This document shows, piece by piece, positions 53,891 through 64,000 of a stretch of 64,000 nucleotides of DNA (position 1 is the first letter of the stretch; each line of letters opens with the position of its first letter). Source of the DNA: Mixophyes australis (lineage: Eukaryota; Chordata; Amphibia; Anura; Limnodynastidae); contig JAVHZZ010000017.1 of the NCBI GenBank assembly GCA_036250195.1, forward strand, positions 434,001 through 498,000. Reading direction: 5' to 3'. Made by a program: the position numbers and the translations under genes. The notes beneath the pieces were generated by a model that saw only the letters and a list, made by a program, of their open reading frames with translations, searched no databases and had not been told where the DNA came from.

Positions 53891-54840
53891 TGTATAAATA
53901 GCCAATAACAGTTACTGTAATTTAGAAACTTTTTTTCCCCCATTAACAATTAACTGGGCACATCTTTTTCTCTTACGCCGGCCAATGGCCCGATGTCACA
54001 GCGTGTAGCTACAGCTCAAAGTCTCCGCAGTGCGCTGCGTTGTAGCGTTGCCTCGGGTCCAAAGACTGCCCACAGCGAGTGCCCGAGTTTGGATGAATTG
54101 CTAAAATTCTTGATTATTTGTGGACAATGAATATCAGAGAGGAGACACAAAGAAGCAGTGGGTATTTTATTGCTCTCGGTTCCCACCAGAAAGAAGCCTG
54201 GCTTGGAAAAGCAACACAGAAAACCCCAGTCCTGTTTTTTTCTGGCTATTTTCAAGAATTCACTGAAATCCAGTGAAATCATCCAGATCCAGTGAGACTG
54301 TTTTGAAATCAAGGGGTGATTGCAGTGATTTGAAATCAATCTCACTGACTGGGTGATTTCAGTTGATTTTCCCTGATTTCAGTGAATTGAAGAAATTTGA
54401 AGAAAAAAACCAGGACGGGGTTTTGGCTCATACTTCCAGTCTTATTTGATTGAATGCAAAAACCCAATTATTTGTGAACAATGGATATCAGACATAAGGA
54501 AAGGAAGGTGTGCAGAGGTACATTTGTGTAATTCCATCAAAGGAGGAATTTTTAAAGCCAGTCCTGTTTTTATCTGTAATTTTCCTTAATTCACTGAAAT
54601 CAGGAGAAATCTAGTAAAATCACCCGGGTTCAGTGGCACTGATTTGAAATCAGTGGGTGACAGTAATGATTTTACTTCAGTTTGTCAGAAATCTATAGGA
54701 CATGACGTTCCTAAGGCTTCTGGGGAGGATTAGTTTGATCAAGATGAACACCCTACTAAAAGTCTTATTCCTCTTCCTACCCCTCCCAGACTTGCAGAAA
54801 TAAGTTTGTGATTTCATTTGGGCTGGGAGGACACACAAAA

Positions 54841-54945
54841 GAGAACATACAAACTCCACACAGATAAGGCCATGGTTGGGAATCAAACTCATGACCCCAG
54901 TGCTGTAAGGCAGAAGTGCTAACCACTAAGCCACTGTGCTGCCTG
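54841..54945 (-). mobile_element. SINE-like fragment S3
   Basis: Inverted head as in S1. Confidence 0.5.
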
Positions 54946-55318
54946 TAATTTGTTCTGAGTTTCTTGTCATTTGTCAGGTATAGCCTTGGAACTGCTCTTC
55001 CTTCTTCCTCGACATCTGGCAACGGCAGAAACCCACATGCAACTTTTACTTATTGAAATCCGAAGCTTCAGAAATCATTGCTCCATCGATGACTTCCCTG
55101 CTATGTCCAAATAAGTTAAAGGGGTTGCATGGCTCCGCCCAGTCAGAGGGTTGGGCCAATGATTCAGCCAATAAGCTCTCAACAGCGCCTATAAGACACC
55201 CATCTGCCCCTCCCACAGCAGGTATTTGTCCTAAAAGCTGTTAGGAATTAGTATCTAGCTTCTATTAGTAGGGTTGTTTCTCTAAGAGGCCAAGATCTAC
55301 CTTTAATTCCCAGGCACA
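54946..55318. other. spacer between tandem units
   Basis: Mixed sequence; near its end GATCTACCTTTAATTCCCAG is the inverted form of 53571-53592. Confidence 0.4.
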
Positions 55319-55415
55319 TGAGAATTTTACTAAGTGGAAAATACAGAAAATCCTCCGGATTCACTGGAATTTATTTTAGATCAATAAATGATACATACAT
55401 GGCTCTTGCATTGAG

Positions 55416-55530
55416 GACAGCACGGTGGCCTAGTGGTTAGCACTCCTGCCTTACAACACTGGGGTTGTGAGTTCAATTCCCGACCATGGCCTTATCTGTG
55501 TGGAGTTTGTACACTCTCCCTGTGTATGCT
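55416..55530 (+). mobile_element. SINE-like fragment S4
   Basis: CACGGTGGCCTAGTGGTTAG and GTGAGTTCAATTCCCGACC; best-preserved A and B boxes of the set. Confidence 0.6.
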
Positions 55531-56639
55531 ATATAAATAGCCGATGACAGTTACTGTACTTTAGAAACTTTTTCCTCACAATTAACTAGGCACATCTTTT
55601 TCTCTTACGCCGGCCAATGGCCCGATGTCACAGCGTGTAGCCACGGCTCAAAGTCTCCGCAGTGCGCTGTGTTGTAGCGTTGCCTCGGGTCTAAAGACCG
55701 CCCACAGCGAGTGCCCGCGTTTGGATGAATTGCTAAAATTCTTGATTATTTGTGGACAATGAATATCAGAGAAGAGACACAAAGAAGCAGTGGGTATTTT
55801 ATTGTTATTTGTGGACAATGAATATCAGAGAGGAGACACAAAGAAGCAGTGGGTATTTTATTGCTCTCGGTTCCCACCAGAATGAAGCCTGGCTTGGAAA
55901 AGCTACACATAAAACCCCAGTCCTGTTTTTTTCTGGCTATTTTCCACAATTCACTGAAATCCAGTGAAATCACCCAGATCCAGTGGGACTGATTTGAAAT
56001 CAAGGGATGATTGCAGTGATTTGAAATCAATCTCACTGAATCTGGGTGATTTCAGTTGATTTTCCCTGATTTCAGTGAATTGAAGAAATTTGAAGAAAAA
56101 TACCAGGACGGGGTTTTGGCTCATACTTCCAGTCTTATTTGATTGAATGCAAAAACCCAATTATTTGTGAACAATGGATATCAGACATAAGGAAAGGAAG
56201 GTGTGCAGAGGTACATTTGTGTAATTCCATCAAAGCAGGACTTTTTAAAGCCAGTCCTGTTTTTATCTGTAATTTTCCTTAATTAACTGAAATCAGGAGA
56301 AATCTAGTAAAATCACCCAGGTTCAGTGGCACTGATTTGAAATCAGTGGGTGACAGTAATGATTTTACTTCAGTTTGTCAGAAATCTGGGTGAATTCAGT
56401 GGATTGAAGAAGATTCAAGATAAGAAAAACAGGACAGGCTCAAATTTGTTTACGGGGAATTATATTCCACTAATCTTCAAGTTACGCTCTTAATATAGGA
56501 CATGGTGTTCCTAAGGCTTCTGTGGAGGATTAATATTATCAAGATGAGCACCCTACTAAAAGTCTTATTCCTCTTCCTCCCAGACTTGCAGAAATAAGTT
56601 TGTGATTTCGTTTGAGCTGGGAGAACAAACACAGAGAAA

Positions 56640-56740
56640 ACACACAAACTCCACACATATAAGGTCATGGTAGGGAATCAAACTCATGACCCCAGTGCTG
56701 TGAGGCAGAAGTGCTAACCACTGAGCCACCATTCTGCTAT
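56640..56740 (-). mobile_element. SINE-like fragment S5
   Basis: Inverted head at the end of tandem unit 2. Confidence 0.5.
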
Positions 56741-56927
56741 ACTCTAAATGTCCCTCTCTATCTCCTCCTTGGCTCATCAGGCTGCCCCACATCCCACAGC
56801 TGGCCCTACCCTCCAACGCTGGGCTTGTTTGAGGAAACTAAAACACATTTCTTACATATTGTCTCCTCTCACCACACTGACCCACAATCCAAACTTCCCA
56901 CCAGGACTACAGCCGGGGGTTTTTCAG
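56741..56927. other. no recognisable feature
   Basis: Short C-rich spacer. Confidence 0.3.
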
Positions 56928-57205
56928 TGGTTAGCACCTCTGCTTTGCAGTATTGGGGTCTTGAGTACAATTCCCACCCATGACCTTATCTGGGTAGAGG
57001 TTGTATGTTGCCCACATTTGCATGGGTTTCATCACACAATCCAAAAACATACTAGTAGGTTGGTTTGCTGCTATTAACTTGACTTTAGTCTGTGTATGTG
57101 AGGGAATTTACACTGTAAGCGCCAATGGTCAAGGACTGATGTGAGTTCTCTGTACAGCGCTGCGGAATTAGTGGCGCTATATAAATAGCTGATGATGATA
57201 GTTGC
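56928..57205 (+). mobile_element. SINE-like element S6 with LINE-type tail
   Basis: tRNA-like head (CAGTGGTTAGCAC, GAGTACAATTCCC), body (CCAAAAACATACTAGTAGGTT), and tail GGCGCTATATAAATAGCTGA with TGATGA, the tail shared with the L2 copies in this window. Confidence 0.65.
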
Positions 57206-57474
57206 TATAATTTAGAAACCTTTTTTTTTCCTTTCAAAATTAACTGGACGCATACTCTTATGCCGGCCTATGGCCACATGTTGCACCAAGTAGCCACGAC
57301 TCAAAGTCTCCGCAGTGCGCTGTGTTGTAGACTGACCGCGCCCTGCCCCCTCCCACCACGACCTTCTCAGGATCTCCCGGAATTCACTTTTCAAAGGTTG
57401 GTAAGTATGTAAGATATCAAGAACATGGACCAGTTGCCAATGAGAAATTTTGGTCCCTTATTACTAGAGATGGG
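57206..57474. other. partial third copy of the 55569-55680 sequence, then flank
   Basis: 57218-57345 resembles 53930-54060 (ATGCCGGCC.ATGGCC, CTCAAAGTCTCCGCAGTGCG). The rest is unrecognised. Confidence 0.45.
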
Positions 57475-57831
57475 CGGGTCCGGTTCCCCGAGAACCGAAC
57501 CCACCCGAACTTTGGCTATCCGAGTACCGAGCTGAGGAGAAGCTCGGTACTCTCCCGCCCGTTCCGAATCCAAATCGAGGCCGAACGTCATCGTGACGTC
57601 GTCGGATCTCGGGGCTCGGTTCTCGCGATACTTCAACATTATAAATACACGCCTCTACAGCAATCCATCGCCATTTGACAGAGGGAGAGAGCAGGGTGTA
57701 GTCACAGGCTGATTAGAGCAGGGACAGAGAATCAAATATTCTTCTTGCAATTGCTCTAACAAAAATCGCTAGAGAAGAGAGGAGGATAGAGGTTTATTAT
57801 TTTTTGTTAATATTTGGCACTCCCCAGTGCT

Positions 57832-57990
57832 TTTGGGGTGTCCCCCATAATTGTGCATAAATATTTCTGGCTGTCAAAAGTCATATCTGTCAGCAGTATC
57901 TACCAAATAATTGTTAGCACTCCCCAGTGCTTTTGGGGTGTCCTCCCTAATTGTGCATAAATATTTCTGTCTGTCAAAAGTCATATCTGT
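57832..57990 (+). repeat. leader repeats of H2 (~1.6 units)
   Basis: CCAGTGCTTTTGGGGTGTCC at about 57825 and 57925; then the sequence jumps inside the ORF (equivalent to H1 2402), removing the ATG. Confidence 0.8.
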
Positions 57991-60930
57991 CAACAGAGTG
58001 TTTCCAAATCAGTGCAAAAAACAAAAAAAAAAAATTTTTTACTGTATTGAAGCGAAAAAGAAGTGTTACTGAGCAAAAGTTAAGTGCCGATAAAAAAAAA
58101 AATTGCAAACATGCCATTCTACACACGCAGTGGCAAAGAGAGAATGAGGCCTTCACCTTTGGCTATTTGTGGCAGATCCCAAAAAGTTACCCAGCCTACA
58201 ATTGGTGCACAACTACTGTTACGCGTCAAAGCCGAGCTGCAAGATAACAGTGAGGCATTAGAGGAGAATGTTTGCTCTGATTCACAAATGACAACAATCC
58301 CTGTGGAGAGTCCATCCAACAGTGGGATGTCTAATCGTGAGCATTCTGCTGATGTGTGCCTTAATAGCCCGAGTGTAGCCGGTGATACCCAAATTGAGGA
58401 TGCCACTTTGGAATTAGAAGAGGATGAGGGGGAGATTTGTGTAGGCGATGAGGGCGCTAATGAGGATGTTGATGAGGATGAGGTTGTTTGTGTAAGTCTT
58501 GCACCAGTGGCAGCAGTTCTGGCACGTGACAAGAAAAAGGCCATTGTCATGCCTGGGCATAAAACAAAAAAATCCACTTCTTATGTGTGGAATTATTTCT
58601 ACCCAAATCCAGACAACAATTGTATAGCCATTTGTAGTGTATGTCAAGCCACAGTCAGTCGAGGGAGGGACCTTAACCATCTTGGAACATCGTCTATGTT
58701 ACGCCATTTAACGAGAGTTCATGGCAAAGTGTTGGGAAAAACTGAAAGTTCTTCCCAAAAAATTACAAGCACTCCATCATCAGCTAAGACCCTCCGCTCA
58801 CCGACATACCGACGGCTACAAAATACACCCACCACACCATCCTCATCAATATCCTCAGTAGCGCTCGGAGTTAGCCTGGCATCCCACTTAAGGCTGGATG
58901 ACTCCTGCACTATTATTGATTCCTCTGAAGAAAGTGTTAGTCCCATTGCTGCTGCTGTTGCTGCTGCTGGGGGGTGAATCGTCATCCCAGAGGCAGGTCA
59001 AGAAAATGAGCAGTCCTACATTTCAGCAATTAACTGTGAAACAATCATTTGCGAGGGGAAGCAAATATGACAGCAGTCACCCAGTCGCCAAGCGAATCAC
59101 AGACGCCATGGCTGCAATGTTAGTGTTAGATCTGCGTCCAATCTCCACAATAAACGCAGCTGGTTTTTCACAGTTAATTGAGGTTTTGTGTCCGCGTTAC
59201 AGAATTCCATCGCGACACCATTTCTCCCGTAAAGCAATTCCACAACTATACCAAAAAGTGTGTAAAAATGTAGAGATTGCGCTGAAAAATGCCATTCTGC
59301 CCACTGTCCACTTAACCACAGATATGTGGACAAGTGGAAGTGGCCAAACCAAAGACTATATGACTGTGACAGCCCACTGGGTTGGTCATTCACCTTCACC
59401 AGCAGGAACAGCAGCAGCATGTACACCACTACGTAACATTTGTCACAGGCAGGCCACTCTTTGTATCACCGGCTTCACTAACAGGCATACGGCTGACAAT
59501 TTGTTATGCAAACCGAGAGATGTGATTGATGCATGGCTTATACCACTCGTACTCTCCCCAGGGTATGTCATTTCTGATAACGCCAACAATATAGTGCGAG
59601 CATTACAGCTGGGTGATTTCCAACATATTTCCTGTTGCGCTCACACCATCAACTTGGTGGTGCAGAGCTTCCTACGAAATAACCGTCAGGTGCAGGAGAT
59701 GCTTTCGGTGGCCCGTAAAATTTCAGGCCATTTCAGGCATTCAGCCACAGCATGTAGGAGATAACAGCAGCTCCAAGAGCAGTTTAACTTGCCCTGCCAC
59801 CAACTTAAGCAAGAGGTGGTAACTAGGTGGAATTCCACCCTGTACATGCTTCAGAGGATGGAGGAACAGCGCAAAGCCATCCAAGCATATTGCACAAGCC
59901 ATGACATTGGGAAAGGAGGGGGGATGTATTTCACTTTTGCACAGTGGGGAATCCTTTCAGTCCTGTGCAAGGTGCTGAAACCATTTGAAGTTGTGACGTG
60001 TGAGGTGAGTGCAGACTCTGCTAGTTTGAGCCAAGTCATTCCTTTAATTAGACTATTGGAAAAGCAGCTTGAGAAAATGAAGGAGGAGCTGAAAGCAAGC
60101 AATTCAGCAAAGTATGTTGGCCTTGTCGATCAAGTACTTAATTCGCTTCACAATGATCCTCGAGTTATTAAGATCTTGAAATCGGATCAGTACGTTTTGG
60201 CCACTGTGCTTGATCCAAGGTTTAAAACCTACATTGAGTCTTTACTTGTAAATGAGCGAGATGTGAACTTTTGCAAGGAGCTATTGCTCAGCAAGTTGGC
60301 CGCTGAACTGGGCCTTGGCTTGACAACGTGTCCTCCTTCACTTTCTCAAGCAGCTGCTGCTCGTAAAAAATTAAATTTCCAAAAAAGAAGCAGTGAAGAC
60401 GCAGGGGGCAGAGCAGAACAATTTAACATCTGGGCTGGTTTGAAGGATTTTTCAAAAAAATGTGTCACTTTGCCATAACTCCATCCAATACGAGTATAAA
60501 CATGCAAAGGATGGTGGAGGATTACTTTCAAGAGGTAGTTGATATGGAAATGTCAGACAGTCCCTTTCCTTACTGGGAAGAAAAGCAGGCCATTTGGAAA
60601 CCCATGTACAAACTTGCTTTACAATACCTAAGCTGCCCACCCTCCAGTGTGTACTCTGAACGAGTATTTAGTACAGCCGGGAACTTAGTCAGTGATCGCT
60701 GTAGAAGGTTACTTCCCAAAAATGTGGAGAAAAAGATGTTTATAAAAATGAACTACATCTTCCACGAGGAAGGTCTTCACCATCAAAGACATCCAAGCAC
60801 TGACTGTTCTCTAATGGCGGATTCAAGCGGCGATGAATTGATAGTCTGTGATTATGACGTACACACTGATGAGGGTGAGGATGAAGCTAAGGATGATGAT
60901 GATAACATCTTTTTAAAACTTTCTATGTAA
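57991..60930 (+). pseudogene. hAT transposase, broken (H2)
   Basis: Same protein as H1 with a 5' deletion that removes about 34 codons and the start, an extra G in the G run near 58971-58976 (+1 shift), TAA for TTA at 59763, and loss of one C near 60474 (shift). The reading then goes 16 codons beyond the H1 stop. BED finger, D and E motifs are otherwise recognisable. Confidence 0.88.
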
Positions 60931-61546
60931 GTGTAGGGTGCAATCTACCCCCAAAGAGGAAAGGGACTTGTGGCATTTCCATATCACGTACCGTCTTGAA
61001 AGGCTGCCGTTTGGGCAATTTATCCTTAAGGGTAGGGTGTCATAGACAGAGTGACCCCAAACTGGCTTTCTCCATGTCAATTATTATTGTACAGTCTATA
61101 ACGGCTGAATTTTTTGGTATTTTATACAAGTGGAGGGGGGCCTATAGAGCCAGAAACCAAACTGCCTTTTTCCATTTCTTTACATATTTAACTGTAAGTG
61201 TAGGGTGTAATATACATCCAAAGACGATGGCTGCATTGCCAATATGCATAGATGGAGAGGAAGACAATCTGTTTTGTGTGTAGAATAGACCTACCAACGA
61301 AGAATTAAACTGTTTTTTGGATGATTTATTACCTCTACAATTAGATTACTAATCTCTAAAACAGTTGGAGCACTAAATTGGGTTATTTTAGGCCCAAAAA
61401 CATTGATTTTTCCAACAAAATAGCAAAACAAAACCAAAACTAAAACCAAAACACGCAATGGCGGTTTTGCAAAACCAAAACACGACGGTAATCCAGATCC
61501 AAAACCGAATCCAAAACCAAAACACGGGCGTCAGTGACCATCTCTA

Positions 61547-63185
61547 ATTCTAACCCAAACTCTCTCTCAAATTACTACCCCATCTCCCAGCTCCCATGCC
61601 CCTTCAAACTTCACGAGAGAATTGCCTATACTCGCCTCACACGCTTCCTTTCTGCAAACAACCTACTGGATCCCCTTGAGTCAAGCTTTCATTCCCAACA
61701 CTCCACAGAGACTGCGCTGACCAAGGTTGTTGTCAATGATCTGATCACAGCTAAAACTAAACGTGATTACTCTCTTCTAATTCTCCTGGATCTCTCTGCT
61801 GCATTTGACACTGTTGACCACTCTCTCCTCAAACAAATGCTACAATCCCTAGGTCTTGAAGGCACTGTCCTATCCTGGTTCTCATCCTACCTATCTAATC
61901 GCTCTTTCAGTGTTAATTTCTCTGGATCCACCTCTGCTCCACTTCCTTTATCAGTTGGAGTACCGCAAGGCTTAGTCCTAGGTCCTCTGCTATTCTCTAT
62001 CTACACCACTTCTCTTGGAAAACTAATAAGTTCCTTTCAGTATCATCTCTATGCGGATGATACACAAATCTATCTATCCTCTCCTGATCTTTCACCATCT
62101 GTGTTGTCTCGCGTTACTGACTGTCTTTCTGCCATTTCATCTTGGATGTCTTCTCGCCAACTCAAACTCGATCTTTCAAAAACAGAATTAATAATATTCC
62201 CACCCAACAATAGAAGCTTCCTGCCTGATATTTCTATTTCTGTTGATAACATGACCATAAATCCCACCCTGCAAGCTCGTTGCCTAGGTGTAATCCTTGA
62301 CTCACAACTATCCTTTGTTCCCCACATCATGTTACATACATCTAAAAAGCATTTTCAGAATACGTACATATCTCCCACAAGACACTGCAAAAACATTAAT
62401 TCATGCCCTCATCATCTCCCACATCGACTATTGCAATTCCCTCCTTACTGGTCTTCCCAAAGTCAGACTCAAACCCCTACAATCTATTTTGCACGCAGCG
62501 GCTAGATTGATTTTCCTAGAATCGTTCTTCCTCTGCTGAGCCACTCTGTCAGTCTCTACATTGGCTGCCTGTTTTTCACCGAATCCAATATAAATTACTT
62601 CTACTAACATACAAGGCCATCATCATTGCACCGACATACATCTCCTCACTTGTCTCAAAGTATCTCCCAACTCGACACCTCCGTTCTGCACAAGATCTGC
62701 GTCTCTCTTCCACTCTCATCTCTTCCTCCCATTCCCATTAACAGGACTTTTTTCGGGCTGCACCCACTTTTTGGAATTCCCTCCCTGGCACAATAAGACT
62801 TTCCTATAGTCTTCAAACTTTCAAGCGTTCTCTGAAAACCCACCTCTTCAGGGAAGCTTATAATATTCCTCAACCCCCATCTTAATCTCCCTAGGTTACC
62901 CTAAAACCATAATCTACACAGCTAACACAAGACAGCAACCATCTGACCAACACTGCTGTGTGACTGATCACACAGCCCACTGAATACTTTTTACCTTCGC
63001 AATCTGGCTGGATCAATATGCAATATGTAGCACTTACCCTCATGAATCAAAACTAGCATTGTCCTATAGATTGTAAGCTTGCGAGCAGGGCCCTCTTACT
63101 TCTCTGTCTGTATTACCCAGTATTGTTTTATTACTGTGCTTGTTCCCAATTGTACAACGCTACGGATATTGCTGGCGCTATATAC
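61547..63185 (+). mobile_element. L2-type LINE, 5'-truncated
   Basis: RT and C-terminal region followed by the L2 3' region ending GGCGCTATATA. The 5' end abuts hAT H2; the (TGA)n tail is missing at the right junction. The 3' part matches 9048-9300. Confidence 0.82.
61549..62885 (+). pseudogene. L2 ORF2 reverse transcriptase, partial
   Basis: [91 protein letters not shown] and [12 protein letters not shown] follow the order of L2-clade RT (YADD catalytic). A frame shift near 62330 and further breaks after 62500; the remaining C-terminal part can be followed to about 62885. Confidence 0.82.
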
Positions 63186-63525
63186 AGTGGGTGGATTCAG
63201 ACGGTTCTCACCGGTTCGCCAGAACCGAAACCTAATTTTAGGGTCAGTTCAGTGAACTGGTGGCTACAGACTGAGTCCACCCTCTTCGTTGGTGGGGGGA
63301 GCAGGGTCCTTTAAACAAAATTAAAATACTCACCTGTTCGCTGTGTCGGCACTCCTCCTCCCTGCTCCACCTGCAATGAATGTCGGGCATGATGTCATCA
63401 CGTCATGCCCGACATTCAGTGAGGAGCGGCACAAAGAGGAGTCAGCAAGAAGACAGAAGAAAAGAGAAGAAAGAAGCCGATAGAAAAGGTAAGTGAAGGA
63501 ACGGAAGCAAAGGGGAGAGAAGACA
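63186..63525. other. possible DNA-element end and a short palindrome
   Basis: CAGTGGGTGGATTCAGACGG begins right after the L2 break and may be an element end. AATGTCGGGCATGA and TCATGCCCGACATT at about 63377-63415 form a 14-bp inverted repeat. No coding. Confidence 0.4.
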
Positions 63526-64000
63526 GCATGGCAGAGTGTGAAGGGGGGGGGGGGGGAAGCAGCATGGCAGAGTGTGAAGGGGGAGAAAAAGCAGCATGGC
63601 AGAGTGTGAAGGGGGAGAAAAGCAGCATGGCAGAGTGTGAAGGGGGGGGGGAAATCAGCATGGCAGAGTGTGAAGGGGGAGAAAAAGCAGCATGGCAGAG
63701 TGTGAAGGGGGAGCACAGGCAGCATGGCAGAGTGTGAAGGGGGAGCACAGGCAGCATGGCAGAGTGTGAAGAGGGAGCACAGGCAGCATGGCAGAGAGTG
63801 AAGGGGGAGCACAGGCAGCATGGCAGAGTGTGAAGGGGGAGCACAGGCAGCATGGCAGAGTGTGAAGGGGGAGCACAGGCAGCATGGCAGAGTGTGAAGG
63901 GGGAGCACAGGCAGCATGGCAGAGTGTGAAGGGGGAGCAAAGGCAGCATGGCAGAGTGTGAAGGGGGAGCAAAGGCAGCATGGCAGAGTGTGAAGGGGGA
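63526..64000. repeat. 32-bp minisatellite, continues past window end
   Basis: About 15 units around GCATGGCAGAGTGTGAAGGG plus GGAGCACAGGCA, varying in the G run and in GAAAA/GCACA. Because 32 is not a multiple of 3 and the unit lacks stops on the minus strand, all three minus frames stay open by chance. Confidence 0.9.

Larger units (their letters stand above)
53671..54945. repeat. ~1.3-kb tandem unit 1
   Basis: Matches 55319-56740 (offset about 1648). Contains SINE-like heads in both orientations and a cluster of TGAAATCA/TGATTTCA motifs near 54255-54395. No coding. Confidence 0.75.
55319..56740. repeat. ~1.4-kb tandem unit 2
   Basis: Second copy of 53671-54945, with an extra internal 59-bp duplication (55746-55804, 55805-55863). 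Confidence 0.75.
57475..61546 (+). mobile_element. hAT copy H2, both ends present, ORF broken
   Basis: TAGAGATGG at 57475 and CCATCTCTA ending 61546. Only about two leader repeats and one 3' repeat remain, so it is 2 kb shorter than H1. Flanks CTTATTAC and ATTCTAAC do not match as a target duplication. It abuts an L2 LINE on its right. Confidence 0.9.

Noticed and set aside
55416..55480. Functional tRNA gene
   Set aside because: A- and B-box-like sequences are present but no cloverleaf could be made out; fits a SINE head better.
63330..63981. Long minus-strand frames at the right end
   Set aside because: Produced by the 32-bp minisatellite; period not a multiple of three and no start context.

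Overview
The window is repeat-rich vertebrate DNA, most likely from an amphibian (frog-like). The evidence is the mix of elements: Ngaro-type tyrosine-recombinase retrotransposons with SGNH-hydrolase ORFs, a DIRS-superfamily RT fossil, a Ty3/gypsy chromovirus, L2 LINEs and SINE-like repeats with the tail GCGCTATATAAATA(A)..(TGA)n, hAT elements, many short inverted-repeat MITEs, and a decayed C2H2 zinc-finger (CSECGKCF) remnant. Nothing prokaryotic is present. Species cannot be fixed from the sequence alone.

Layout. 225-6268 is a complete hAT DNA transposon (H1) with an intact 997-codon BED-finger transposase, preceded by 17 exact 100-bp tandem repeats in its leader. 6269-24234 (copy A) and 36964-50024 (copy B) are two copies of one segmental duplication. 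Each holds (i) exons of an unrecognised spliced gene, (ii) a MITE and an L2 fragment in its introns, (iii) an outer Ngaro element whose recombinase ORF is split by a second, inner Ngaro element with perfect split direct repeats, (iv) a degenerate AT-rich tandem repeat, (v) a gag zinc-knuckle remnant and a solo-LTR-like sequence. Copy A alone carries a young 5.5-kb Ty3/gypsy chromovirus (12119-17642, minus strand), absent at the matching empty site in copy B. 24861-36960 is mostly decayed: zinc-finger fragment, DIRS-type RT fossil, several MITEs, microsatellites, an old hAT fragment, and the first recognisable exon of the gene at 35581. 50025-64000 holds a 5'-truncated hAT copy (H3), an inverted and then tandem arrangement of SINE-like sequence around a short telomere-like core, a second full-length but broken hAT (H2, 57475-61546), an L2 LINE (61547-63185), and a 32-bp minisatellite running off the window end.

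The most interesting item is the unrecognised gene. In copy B it has an opening exon, five consecutive 57-60-nt exons clearly derived from one another by exon-plus-intron duplication, a 69-nt exon and a 387-nt terminal exon. All internal exons are multiples of three, open, in phase 0 and flanked by AG/GT. Copy A has lost the first exon (its duplication boundary lies inside the gene) and one repeat exon (recombination between repeated introns). How the parts work together: the mobile elements are independent of the gene; the duplication provides natural before/after sites for the gypsy insertion and for exon loss.
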